A stretch of 64,000 nt of DNA from NCBI GenBank assembly GCA_963728845.1, contig CAVSLS010000052.1, positions 1 to 64,000 of the forward strand, written 5' to 3'. The notes beneath the pieces were generated by a model, which was not told the origin of the DNA, did not search any database, and worked only from the letters and a program-made list of their open reading frames with translations. Below, piece after piece: positions 1 through 7,672 of this stretch (positions are counted from its first letter, which is position 1; each line of letters opens with the position of its first letter). The position numbers and the translations under genes were made by a program. This stretch comes from Bog-473 sp963728845. Lineage in GTDB: Bacteria; Actinomycetota; Acidimicrobiia; Acidimicrobiales; RAAP-2.

Positions 1-733
1 GCCTGGCCCACCGGGCCTTCCGGATGCCGCGGCCCGTCCAGGCGATCGGATCGGTGGTCGCGGCGTCTGCCGCCCAGCGCAGGCCCCTGTGGTGGGTCGC
101 CCATCACCACCACCTGGTATGCCAACCGGCCGGGGCGACGCGGACTCGCCGGTGGTCGACGGGTTGCTCTGGAACCACCTGCTGTGGATGTCCGCCGACG
201 CCGCCCAGGCGTTCGACGAGGCGGCAGTGCCCGACCTCGCCCGCTACCCCGAGCTCCGCGTGCTCGACCGCTACCACCATGCCGCACCGATCGCGCTCGC
301 AGTGGCCACGCTGGCCGCCGGCGTGCTGGTGGTCCACGTCGCCCCCGGGACTGGCGTGACGGTGCCCCAGCTCTTGGTCTGGGGCTTCTGCATCTCGACC
401 GTCGCGGTCTTGGACCGACCTTCGTCGTCAACTCCCTGGGCTACCGTTTCGGCCGGCGCCGTTTCGAGACCAGGGACGGCACCCGGAACCTGCGGTGGCT
501 GGCGCTGCTCACCATGGGTGAGGGGTGGCACAACAACCACCACCGCTTCCCCGCCAGTGCGCGGCACGGACTGCAGCGCCACGAACTCGATCCGAGCTGG
601 TGGCTCATCCGCGGACTGGCCGGACTCGGTCTGGCCCGGGACGTGCGCATCGCCCCGGGCCGATGGCCGGCTGCCCATCGCCGGCCCGGCCGAGCTCGTG
701 CTCAGCGTGAGCGGCGGTCCAGGTCGTCGATGA
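1..733 (+). pseudogene. Acyl-CoA/fatty-acid delta-9-type desaturase, partial and frameshifted
   Basis: This is a membrane di-iron desaturase that would introduce a double bond into an acyl chain. The 5' end lies outside the window. The reading frame must be stitched: an opening segment with LAHRAFR and SAAQRRPLWWVAHHHH (HRxF and histidine box), a middle segment with WNHLLWM and a hydrophobic stretch VATLAAGVLVVHVA, and a last segment with FVVNSLGYRFG and GEGWHNNHHRFP (third box, HNNHH). These occupy three frames, with breaks near 115 and near 410. The HNNHH form fits stearoyl-CoA-type desaturases rather than the QIEHH type found at 45634. The 3' end meets the B12 regulator tail to tail; the exact stop (710 or 733) is uncertain. 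It is the first member of a damaged photooxidative-stress island. The breaks could be sequencing errors or real decay. Confidence 0.75.
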
Positions 734-1585
734 CCTCGCTGAGGCGCCGCGTGTTGTCGCCGCTCCAGGCCGCTCCCAGCCGAGCGGCGTGCTCCTCGTC
801 TGTGATGCCGGCGCCGCCCACGAGCACGGGCAGGCCTGGGCTCGCCTGCTCGACGGCGCGCACGATCGCCCGCACCGACCGGTCGTGGTTCCCCGACGTC
901 ACGGCGACCGCGACAGCCAACGGGCGCGCAAGTCGAAACGGCGGCCCCGAAGGCGTCCGGCGGGACGTCGGCACCGAGGTCGATCACGTCGTAGCCGTGC
1001 CCACGCAGCACGTTCGCCGCCATGGCGGTGGGGAGTCCGTGCAGCTCGTGCGGTGGGGTCCCCAAGATGACGCTTCGTCGGCGGGGGCCTCGTTTGGTGA
1101 AGCGGGCCCCAAGCCGGGCCACCACCCTCGTCGCCACACCCGAGGCGCGGGGCGCCGTCGTCCACGGGGAAGTCGCCGGCCTCCCACCCCTCCCCCACCG
1201 AGCGCATGGCCAGGCCTAGTTCGTCCAGCAGGATCTCGTCGGGGTTGGACCCCGAGCCCAGGCGCCCCTCGACGATCGCCCACGCTCCGGCCTCGTCCCC
1301 GGCGACGAGCCTGTCTTCGAGCCGCGGCGTGCCGCCGCCTGCCGGGCCGAGCGTCGTGTTGCAGCGCGTGGGTGCCCGGCCACCGCCGCTCCCGCGGCCC
1401 TATGTGCTGGAAGTCTCTGGTGGGTCGACGAACCAGTGCGAGCCGATCTGGGTGGCAGGCAGACGGCCCGTGCGGACGTAGCGGTAGGCCGTCATGTAGT
1501 GGACCGCGAGCCGGTCCGCGACCTCCTGCAGGTTCAACAGTCCTGCGCGGGAACCTGGCTGACTTGCCGGCGGAGTTCGTGCCAT
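702..1585 (-). pseudogene. HTH / cobalamin (B12)-binding regulator, CarH/LitR-like, frameshifted
   Basis: Reading leftward from ATG at 1585, the first 60 residues carry an excisionase/MerR-type helix-turn-helix (LLNLQEVADRLAVHYMTAYR, then YVRTGRLPA). A helical linker follows (MRSVGEGWEAGDFP). Then comes a B12-binding Rossmann domain: ILGTPPHELHGLP (a (D/E)xHxxG-like loop with Pro in the last position), VLRGHGYDVIDLGADVPPDAF, and, after frame changes, a C-terminal VLVGGAGITDEEH segment holding the GG motif. At least two or three frame changes are needed, near 1110, 1000 and 970. Known CarH/LitR regulators use adenosylcobalamin as a light sensor and repress carotenoid, photolyase and lipid genes in the dark; the neighbouring photolyase and desaturase fit that role. 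An operator-like motif overlaps its start codon. Confidence 0.75.
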
Positions 1586-1596
1586 TTACTGATAAA
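1585..1596 (-). promoter_or_regulatory. Operator-like motif TTTATCAGTAAA at the B12-regulator start
   Basis: On the minus strand the sequence TTTATCAGTAAA (TTTA-N4-TAAA dyad) runs into the ATG of the B12 regulator gene, so a bound protein would block its own initiation region. An almost identical copy lies at 1968-1979 in front of the divergent neighbours. The motif is AT-rich in GC-rich DNA. Autoregulation is an inference. Confidence 0.4.
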
Positions 1597-1748
1597 TCCT
1601 AGCTGCTGTGCCCGCGAAGCGTTTGCGAGATCGGGCTGCCCCTATGGCGTCCTTATATTCAGTCCCAGCTCCCGCGCGGTTGTTGGACAACTGCGCAAGC
1701 TCTGCTGGCGTGTAGGGGGCCGCCACCTGGCGTCTGCTCACCGGCGGC

Positions 1749-1883
1749 CTACGTGGCTCCCACGGTGCCGTACGGGTCAGAAGGGGTCCGATGCGGCGAA
1801 GAACCGGTGACATCATGGCGAGAGCCGAGGAGATGGGCACAGGTCAGGCCGTAGATCCCCGTCCCGATGATGGCGATGCGCAT
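1749..1883 (-). pseudogene. FAD/NAD(P)-dependent oxidoreductase, N-terminal fragment
   Basis: ATG at 1883 opens MRIAIIGTGIYGLTCAHLLG, a GxGxxG dinucleotide-binding start typical of amine-oxidase-like FAD proteins. In other actinobacteria and proteobacteria such proteins sit beside DUF1365 and cyclopropane-fatty-acid-synthase-like genes in photooxidative-stress clusters. After about 26 residues (RHDVT) the family pattern is lost and the frame stops 18 residues later. The remaining 350-400 residues, and any DUF1365 or CFA-type gene, are absent. The gene was therefore cut by a deletion that brought its start close to the B12 regulator. Confidence 0.6.
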
Positions 1884-1967
1884 GAAAGTGTCAGGTCCTC
1901 TGTCGTTGGGGTTCGTCGGTGGGTCCCGAATCTGGTCATCCGTGGGCCCTGCTCTCGACCCGGTCAA

Positions 1968-1979
1968 TTTATCACTAAA
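1968..1979 (+). promoter_or_regulatory. Operator-like motif TTTATCACTAAA in divergent promoter region
   Basis: TTTATCACTAAA lies between the FAD-oxidoreductase remnant (minus, start 1883) and the SDR gene (plus). It differs by one base from the motif at 1585-1596. Its place in the divergent intergenic region suits a shared operator for the B12-binding regulator. No experiment or database supports this; the repetition is what is seen. Confidence 0.4.
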
Positions 1980-2046
1980 CTCGCTCTCGTGTTCACTCCA
2001 CCGGATACGGCGCCCACCCGACGGGCCGAAACCCACGCCGAGCGAG

Positions 2047-3065
2047 GTGCGGGAGACCCCCAGCCCGGCCCGTTGGCAAGGGCGCTCGACAGGCTGCTCG
2101 AGGCGACAATCGTCGGAAGCTTCAGCCGTGTCTGGCTCGATGGCCCGCCGGGCGACACAGCCCTGGCCGCTGCTGCCGCGTCTGGACGGGCAGGTGGTCG
2201 TCGTGACAGGCGCTTCATCCGGCATCGGCCGGGCCGCCGCGTGCTGGCCCTGGGGAGCCTCGGCGCCGAGGTATGGGTCGTCGGGCGCGACCGAGATCGG
2301 ACCGAGGCGGTGGCCGGTGCCATCCGGTCGGCCGGCGGCCGGGCCGAGGCAGCGCTCCTGGACGTGGCCGACGGGGCGGCGGTCGACGCCTTCGCGGACC
2401 GCTTCGCCGCTACAACACGACCGGCTCGACGGGCTCGTCCACAGCGCCGGGGCTCACCTCGGTGGACTACGCGGTCTCGGCCGAGGGTATCGAACTGACC
2501 GTGGCGACCCATCTGCTGGGGCCCTACCGGCTGACCTGGCGCCTTTTCCCCCAGCTACGACTCTGCCGGCCGATCGACCATCGTCACGGTGTCGTCGGGC
2601 GGCATGTACACCGAGCGGTTCGACCTCGATCGTCTCTTGACGTAACCCGCCCACTACGACGGCGTTCGGGCCTACGCCCGGGCCAAACGGGCTCAGGTGG
2701 TCTTGGCCCGCGAGTGGTCACGGCGCTGGTCGGCCTGGGGTGTCGCCAGCTACGCCATGCATCCGGGCTGGGTCGACACTCCCGGTCTGGCCAGCGGCCT
2801 GCCTTCGTTCACCCGCCTCGGTCCGCTGTTGCGGCGCCCCGAGGAGGGTGCCGACACGGCGGTCTGGCTCGCCGCCGGTGCGGCACGACCGCCTGCGGCG
2901 CCAGGGTTGGCCGCCTCCTTGTCGGTCGAGGACGGGTTCTGGCATGACCGACGCCTCCGCGGCGAGTACTACCTGCCTTGGACAAGACCCCGCGGCGGGC
3001 ACGAGGAGGAGAGTCGCCGGTTGTGGGACTGGTGCGCCACGCGGACCGCGTCGGGGAGTGATTGA
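2047..3065 (+). pseudogene. Short-chain dehydrogenase/reductase (DHRS12-like), multiply frameshifted
   Basis: The N-terminal segment LARALDRLLEATIVGSFSR is followed in another frame by LDGQVVVVTGASSGIGRA (TGxxxGIG cofactor site). Next come LGAEVWVVGRDRDRTEAVAG, LDGLVHSAGA (NAG-equivalent), and a catalytic region reconstructed from VRAYARAKRAQ-type codons (YxxxK equivalent). The C-terminal stretch begins WGVASYAMHPGWVDTPGLA. At least five frame changes are required, yet all family blocks are present and in order. Its stop (3063-3065) overlaps the photolyase start as TGATG, so the two were translationally coupled. SDRs of this kind occur in singlet-oxygen and light-response operons beside phrA. 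The exact start is uncertain. Confidence 0.7.
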
Positions 3066-4393
3066 TGACGACCGACGAGACCGTCGCACTGGTCGTCTTC
3101 ACCCGTGACCTCCGCGTCGCCGACCACCCCGCGCTCACCCGAGCGACACAGGCGTCGAAGGTGGTCTGCGCCTTCATCCACGACGACGCATTGCGGTCGG
3201 GCCGGCCGATGCACCCGCTTCGCACCCGCTTCCTTTCGGAGTGCCTTGCGAACCTCGACGCCTCCCTTCGGCGCCTCGGCTCTCGGCTCAAGCGGCGTGA
3301 GGGAGAACTGGGTAGACGAGGTCCTCGGGCTCGTTGTGCAGACCGGTGCGCGGTCGATCCACCTGAGCGACGACGTGACGCCGTATGCCCGGCGACGGAT
3401 CGCTCGCCTCGAGGCGGCCGCAGGACAGACCGTCGAGGTGTGCCGGAGTCCCGGCCTCGACGAGCCTCCCCCCAGGGGTCGTCACGCCGGCTGGCGGCGA
3501 CCACTACCGTGTTTTCACGCCCTACTACCGGCGATGGCTCACCACCCCGTGCCGGCAGCTCCTCCCCCCACCCACCTCGCTCCCCACGGTCGACACCAGC
3601 GGCGCGAGGCCCAGATCGCGGTCCGTGCAGATCTCCTCGTGCCGCCACTCCCGTCCGCCGTCGGGCAGGGGGGCGAGCACGCCGCTGCGACACGGCTTGC
3701 AACCTGGGCTGCCGGAGCAATTGCCCGCTACGGCGAGCACCGCGACGACCTCGCCGAGCCGGCGAACTCCGGGCTCTCGCGGGACTTGCACTTCGGCTGT
3801 CTCTCGTCGCTCCAGGTCGAAGCTGTCATTGACGGCCTGCCGGGGGTGGGACCGTTCCGCCGGGAATCGCGTTGGCGCGACTTTGACCTCCAGATCCTCG
3901 TGGCGCTGACCTGAGGCACGTGGTCCGACTACGTCGAACGGGGCCGTCGGCCCCGTAGGGACCCAGCAGGATTCGAGGCCTGGCGCAGTGGCCTCACCGG
4001 CGTGCCAATCGTCGACGCAGCGATGCGGCAGCTGGCGCTCGAAGGCTTCCTTCCGAACCGCGCCCGGATGATCGCAGCGTCGTTCCTCACCCGGAACCTC
4101 GGGCTCGACTGGCGCGACGGCGTCGGCACTTCCTCGAACACCTCGTCGACGCGGATGTCGCACTCAACAACTTGAACTGGCAATGGATGGCCGGACGCGG
4201 CACGGGCGCGGTACCCACCCGGGTGCTCAGCCCCACGTGCGAGGGGCACCGGTTCGATCCGCACGGCACCTACGTCCGCCGTCACGCGCCGGAGCTCCGC
4301 GGACTTGACTGGCCAGGATCCACGAGCCGTGACGCCTCGGGTGTCGCGGCTCGTCCGCCTTGGCTACCCGTCGCCGATCGTGCCGCTCGGTGA
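3065..4393 (+). pseudogene. DNA photolyase (cryptochrome/photolyase family), frameshifted
   Basis: ATG at 3065 opens TDETVALVVFTRDLRVADHP, the N-terminal antenna/Rossmann domain. The middle (DDVTPYARRRIARLEAAAG, then DHYRVFTPYYRRW) and the C-terminal FAD-binding helical domain are present in changing frames: SGLSRDLHFGCLS, RWRDFDLQIL, GLTGVPIVDAAMRQL, FLPNRARMIAASFLT, and NLNWQWMAGRGTGAVPTRVL near the end. The motif order matches class I CPD photolyases, which use light and FADH- to split pyrimidine dimers. An in-frame TGA after LQILVALT and at least four frame changes break it. It lies between the SDR and the SRPBCC-epimerase gene in the same direction. The expected length (about 440 aa) matches the span, so nothing large is missing. 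Confidence 0.8.
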
Positions 4394-4467
4394 CGTGGTG
4401 GCAAGAGCGGTTGGTCGGCCGATCCGACACTGAGTTCCCAGCGAGCCACGGGCCGGGAGGAGGGGCG

Positions 4468-5792
4468 ATGAGCATCGAGTACTCGAGCACCGTCGAGCAC
4501 CCCATTGAGACGGTCTTCGCATGGCATGAACGGCCCGGAGCCCTCCAGCGGCTAGCTCCGCCCTGGCAGGCGGGACGTGTCCTCGAGGAAGCGAGGTCCT
4601 CGCGAGCGGCAGAGCGGTGATCCGCCTGCCAGGCGGGATCCGCTGGGTTGCGCAGCACCGAGACTACGACCCACCGCACCGCTTTGTCGACGACCTCGTC
4701 TCGCTCCCGCTGCCGTGGCACCACGTCCACTCGTTTGCACCAGAGGGTCCAGGCCGGACGGATCACGGACACCGTCACGACCCCAGTTCCCGCTTCGTTC
4801 CTCCGGAGCGATGTTCGCGTACCGGCACACGCAACTGCGCGACGACCTTGCCGTCCAGTCCGACCTCCGCCGCCTCGATCCGACGTCACACACCGTCGCC
4901 GTGAGCGGATCATCCGGCCTGGTCGGCACCGCACTGTGCGCGTTCCTCTCGACCTCGGGCCACCGCGTGATCCGCCTCGTCCGGCGCACACCGAGGGCCG
5001 ACAACGAACGGACCTGGATCCCTGACGATCCCGATCCCCACATCTTCGAAGACGTCGACGCAGTCGTCCACCTCGCCGGCGCGTCGATAGCCGGGCGATT
5101 CACCGAGGGACACAAGCAAGCGATCGCCTCAAGCCGGATCGAGCCAACCCGCCGGCTCGTCGCCGCGATGGTCCGGGCAAGGGTCCGCGAGTGCTGCTCG
5201 CCGCCTCGGCGATCGGGTACTACGGCCGAGACCGGGGCGACCAACACCTCGACGAGGGAGCCGGCCGTGGCGACGGCTTCCTCGCCGACGTGGTCGCCCG
5301 GTGGGAGGCGGCGACCCAGCCTGCCGGCGACGCCGGCCTACGCGTCGTGACGGTGAGGACCGGCATCGTGCTCTCGGCCCGCGGCGGGATACTCCAACTT
5401 CTGCGCCCGTGTTCCTGGCCGGCCTCGGTGGGCGGGTTGGCGATGGTCGACAGTGGCTGTCCTGGATCGATCTCGACGACCTGACCGACGTGTATGCGAG
5501 GGCTCTCGTCGACGGAAACCTGGTCGGTGCGGTCAACGCCGTCGCCCCGAACCCCGTGCGCAATCAGGGATTCACGACAGCGCTGGCCCACGTGCTGCAC
5601 CGGCCGGCGCTCGTGCCAGTCCCGAAGCCGGCACTCGGTGTCCTCGTCGGAGCCGACGGTGTGCGCGAGGTCGCATGCGCCAGCCAGCGGGTCGCACCGG
5701 CGCGACTCGAGTCGGCCGGGTTCCACTATCGACGTCCATCGCTCGAGGCCTCTCTCCGCCACCAGCTGGGACGCCCAGCACCAGCGTCGTGA
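4468..5792 (+). pseudogene. SRPBCC-TIGR01777 epimerase (SulA/YfcH-like) fusion, frameshifted
   Basis: A GGAGGAGGGGCG ribosome site precedes ATG 4468. The first 130 residues (SIEYSSTVEHPIETVFAWHE) form a START/SRPBCC-type ligand pocket. They are followed by a NAD(P)-binding epimerase of the TIGR01777 type: TVAVSGSSGLVGTALCAFL, VDAVVHLAGASIAGRFTEGH, LLAASAIGYYGRDRGDQHLD, and a C-terminal WLSWIDLDDLTDVYARAL with DUF1731-like end. At least four frame changes occur (near 4600, 4750, 5200 and 5400). This fusion is a common companion of photolyase in light and singlet-oxygen clusters; its substrate is unknown. The stop overlaps the GTG start of the next gene. Confidence 0.75.
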
Positions 5793-5959
5793 CCTGGACG
5801 TCAGCAGTAGACGCGGTGGGAGGCGCGGGCCGTCTTTCCTCCGCCGGGCCGACGGTGCTCGTCACCGGAGCGTCTGGGTACGTCGGCGCCCGCCTCATCC
5901 CCGCGCTTCTCGATGCGACTCCCACGTCAAAATTGACTGGCATTCCAGCATCCGTGAGA
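5789..5959 (+). pseudogene. NAD(P)-binding epimerase-like protein, truncated by IS element
   Basis: A GTG start at 5789 overlaps the preceding stop (GTGA). The frame shows GPTVLVTGASGYVGARLIPAL, a GxxGxxG Rossmann start of the atypical SDR/NmrA type. Family similarity stops around 5925, shortly before the candidate end of the IS5-type element at 5960. No continuation of the gene appears on the far side of the element, so the insertion was accompanied or followed by deletion. It was probably the distal gene of the photolyase operon. Confidence 0.6.
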
Positions 5960-6980
5960 AGGCGCTTGGAAACTGCGGCGATAGGTCCGCAAGCTTCCGA
6001 ACGCAGACTTAGAGCATCAGCGGATAGGCATCGAAGTCGGTGACCAGCGGTTGCGCCAGTCGATGAGCTTGGCGGTGATCAGCACCACGATGGCGAGGGC
6101 CAGCTGAGCGAGTCGATGGGCGACCGTTCGGTCGGTGTTTCGGCGCAGCTGGCCGAAGTTCGCCAGCCAGGCATTGGTCCGCTCCACCGGCCAGCGCATG
6201 CCGAGGGGAACGATCTTTTTGCCCGGAGCGGCACCACGCTGTTTCCTCGTCCGGCGTTGACGGTTGGCGACGATGTCGTCGATCCCGTGATCTGCGCACA
6301 GGCTTCGCACGCCGGCGCTGTCATAGCCGCGGTCGAGGTGCAGGGTCTCGATGTCGGCCACCAGGCCACGGCGCTCGCCCGCCTCGAGAGTGGAGCCGAA
6401 GAGAGCGACGTCGTGGCGCTGGGCGCCGTCGGTCGTCCAGCCGAAGGGAATGCCTGCCCGGTCGGTGAGCAGCGACCACTTCCAGCCTCGCTTTCCCCGG
6501 TCAACAGGGTTCGGCCCGGTGCCCTCGCCGCCTCGGGGCGCCTTGTGTTGGGAGCCGTCGACGGCCGCCTCTGAGAGGTCGAGGCCGATGATCTTGTCGT
6601 AGGCGGTCAGCGCCTCTTCGGCCAGCACGTCGAAGACACCGGCCCGCTCCCACTCGTCTCGGCGGGTCCGCAAGGTGGTGTCAGAGACCGCCCGGCCGAC
6701 CAGGGCTTCGACGTCGACCCACGAGCAGCCGGTGACCAGGCGAATCAGCATGGCCTGGAAACAGACGCGGTCCGGTGCCCGGCGTCGGTGACAACCCAGA
6801 GGGTGGGTCATCGGAGGAGGAGGGAGCAGCGGTTCGACCGCCGCCCAGACAGCATCGAACACCTCGGGTTCGAGCGCGCGCATGATGGGGGGACCTCCAC
6901 TGGGTCGTCGGGTTTGGAACGCACCCGACATCCCAGTTGGGCCATCACGGCGACCGGTGGATGGTCTCTTTTAAACGCCT
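5960..6980. mobile_element. IS5-family insertion sequence
   Basis: The element is about 1.0 kb, the usual size of IS5-family elements, and carries one transposase gene on the minus strand. Candidate terminal inverted repeats are AGGCGCTTGGAA at 5960-5971 and, inverted, AGGCGTTTAAAA at 6969-6980 (9 of 12 identical). I could not identify a convincing target duplication, so the ends are provisional. It marks the boundary between the decayed stress island and the regulators to the right. Confidence 0.6.
6017..6883 (-). CDS. IS5-family DDE transposase
   Basis: A 288-residue protein with the N-terminal IS5/IS4 helix-turn-helix region (LEPEVFDAVWAAVEPLLPPP, then CSWVDVEALVG). The DDE core follows: first Asp in EAAVDGSQHKAP, second Asp in LHLDRGYDSAGVR, and the Glu in GMRWPVERTNAWL with the Y/R-x-x-E signature. 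The frame is uninterrupted, in contrast to the genes on its left. I chose the ATG at 6883 because GGAGG sits 10 bases upstream; an upstream ATG at 6931 lacks such a site. It may still be active, but the terminal repeats look diverged. The transposase gene is co-oriented with the B12 regulator and antiparallel to the genes it cut. Confidence 0.9.
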   Translation of the reverse strand: MRALEPEVFDAVWAAVEPLLPPPPMTHPLGCHRRRAPDRVCFQAMLIRLVTGCSWVDVEALVGRAVSDTTLRTRRDEWERAGVFDVLAEEALTAYDKIIGLDLSEAAVDGSQHKAPRGGEGTGPNPVDRGKRGWKWSLLTDRAGIPFGWTTDGAQRHDVALFGSTLEAGERRGLVADIETLHLDRGYDSAGVRSLCADHGIDDIVANRQRRTRKQRGAAPGKKIVPLGMRWPVERTNAWLANFGQLRRNTDRTVAHRLAQLALAIVVLITAKLIDWRNRWSPTSMPIR

Positions 6981-7043
6981 AACCGCGCGTCCTCTTAGTG
7001 GGGATCAAGGGTCCGTAGAGATATCAAGAGAACTCAGCGCTTT

Positions 7044-7281
7044 GAGCGTGTGGGTGCCGAAAAAGTCATCCGACCTTCTGGCGAGGGACAATGCATATCG
7101 TGACCTGTCGATTCCCACCGCCGTACGACCGTTGCTCATCTGGTACGACCAAGGGTGGGATCGTGTGTCTGCGCCGCTACGACGTCCCCGCTCATGGCCA
7201 AGATCGAGTTGACCCACTCCATAGCTTCAATCCATTCATCCTGTTCACAGGCAGGATGAGATTTTCGGCACCCACACGGTC
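7044..7281. repeat. Long-arm inverted repeat flanking the DUF952 3' end
   Basis: The 17 bases CGTGTGGGTGCCGAAAA at 7047-7063 recur as a perfect reverse complement at 7262-7278. Similarity continues into flanking bases (ggatga on one side, tca on the other), giving roughly 30 bp with three mismatches. The arms are 198 bp apart. The right arm encodes the last residues of the DUF952 gene (VTVWVPKISS); the left arm would encode VWVPKKSS on the opposite strand. It looks like an inverted partial duplication of the gene's end. Confidence 0.7.
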
Positions 7282-7559
7282 ACTTCGACCACGTCCGTAC
7301 GCCGAATCGATCCGTAGACATGGGGAAACCGTTCCAGTTCGCCCCCCGATCCTGGCTCATAACGAGTTTCAGAATCAAGCGCTGTGGGATCGATGCTCAG
7401 GGCAACGACAATCGATCCCGTTGGGAAGTAGCTCTCTCTAACGAAACCCATCTGCTGCTTGTCGCAACAGTGAACGAAACCCTCCGGTCCAGGCACGGCG
7501 ACGAGGGTTTCGTGTCGCCTGGAATCCCATTCCTCGGCATCCATTAAGCAGAAAATCAT
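7245..7559 (-). CDS. DUF952 domain protein
   Basis: A 104-residue protein whose body matches the DUF952 pattern: PEGFVHCC near residue 31 (the E-G-F-I-H-C core), a central IDPTALDSETRYEPG and a late GELERFPHVYG. The family is small, cytoplasmic and of unproven function, structurally related to ADP-ribosyltransferase-like folds. The N-terminus is short of the usual LYHI strand, having MIFCLMDAEEWDS instead, so a few residues may be altered or the start may lie elsewhere. It is a single gene, opposite in direction to the stress island. Its final codons are part of a 30-bp inverted repeat. Confidence 0.7.
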   Translation of the reverse strand: MIFCLMDAEEWDSRRHETLVAVPGPEGFVHCCDKQQMGFVRESYFPTGSIVVALSIDPTALDSETRYEPGSGGELERFPHVYGSIRRTDVVEVTVWVPKISSCL

Positions 7560-7672
7560 CGGCGACAGGCCGGGGTAAGAAACCGGCGGCAGGATTGGGA
7601 AGGCATGATCGAGTATCGCATTCGGGGTGGGCGGGCCCCCGGAAAGGCCACCGTTGTGTCCGCGGGCGTTAC

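Noticed and set aside
184..1602. 472-codon plus-strand frame
   Set aside because: Its first part contains real desaturase residues (GEGWHNNHH), but the rest is antisense to the B12 regulator and Arg/Pro-rich. It is not one protein.
1586..1840. Minus-strand frame between the FAD fragment and the B12 regulator
   Set aside because: It overlaps the FAD start in another frame and shows no domain; it is probably deletion-scar DNA.
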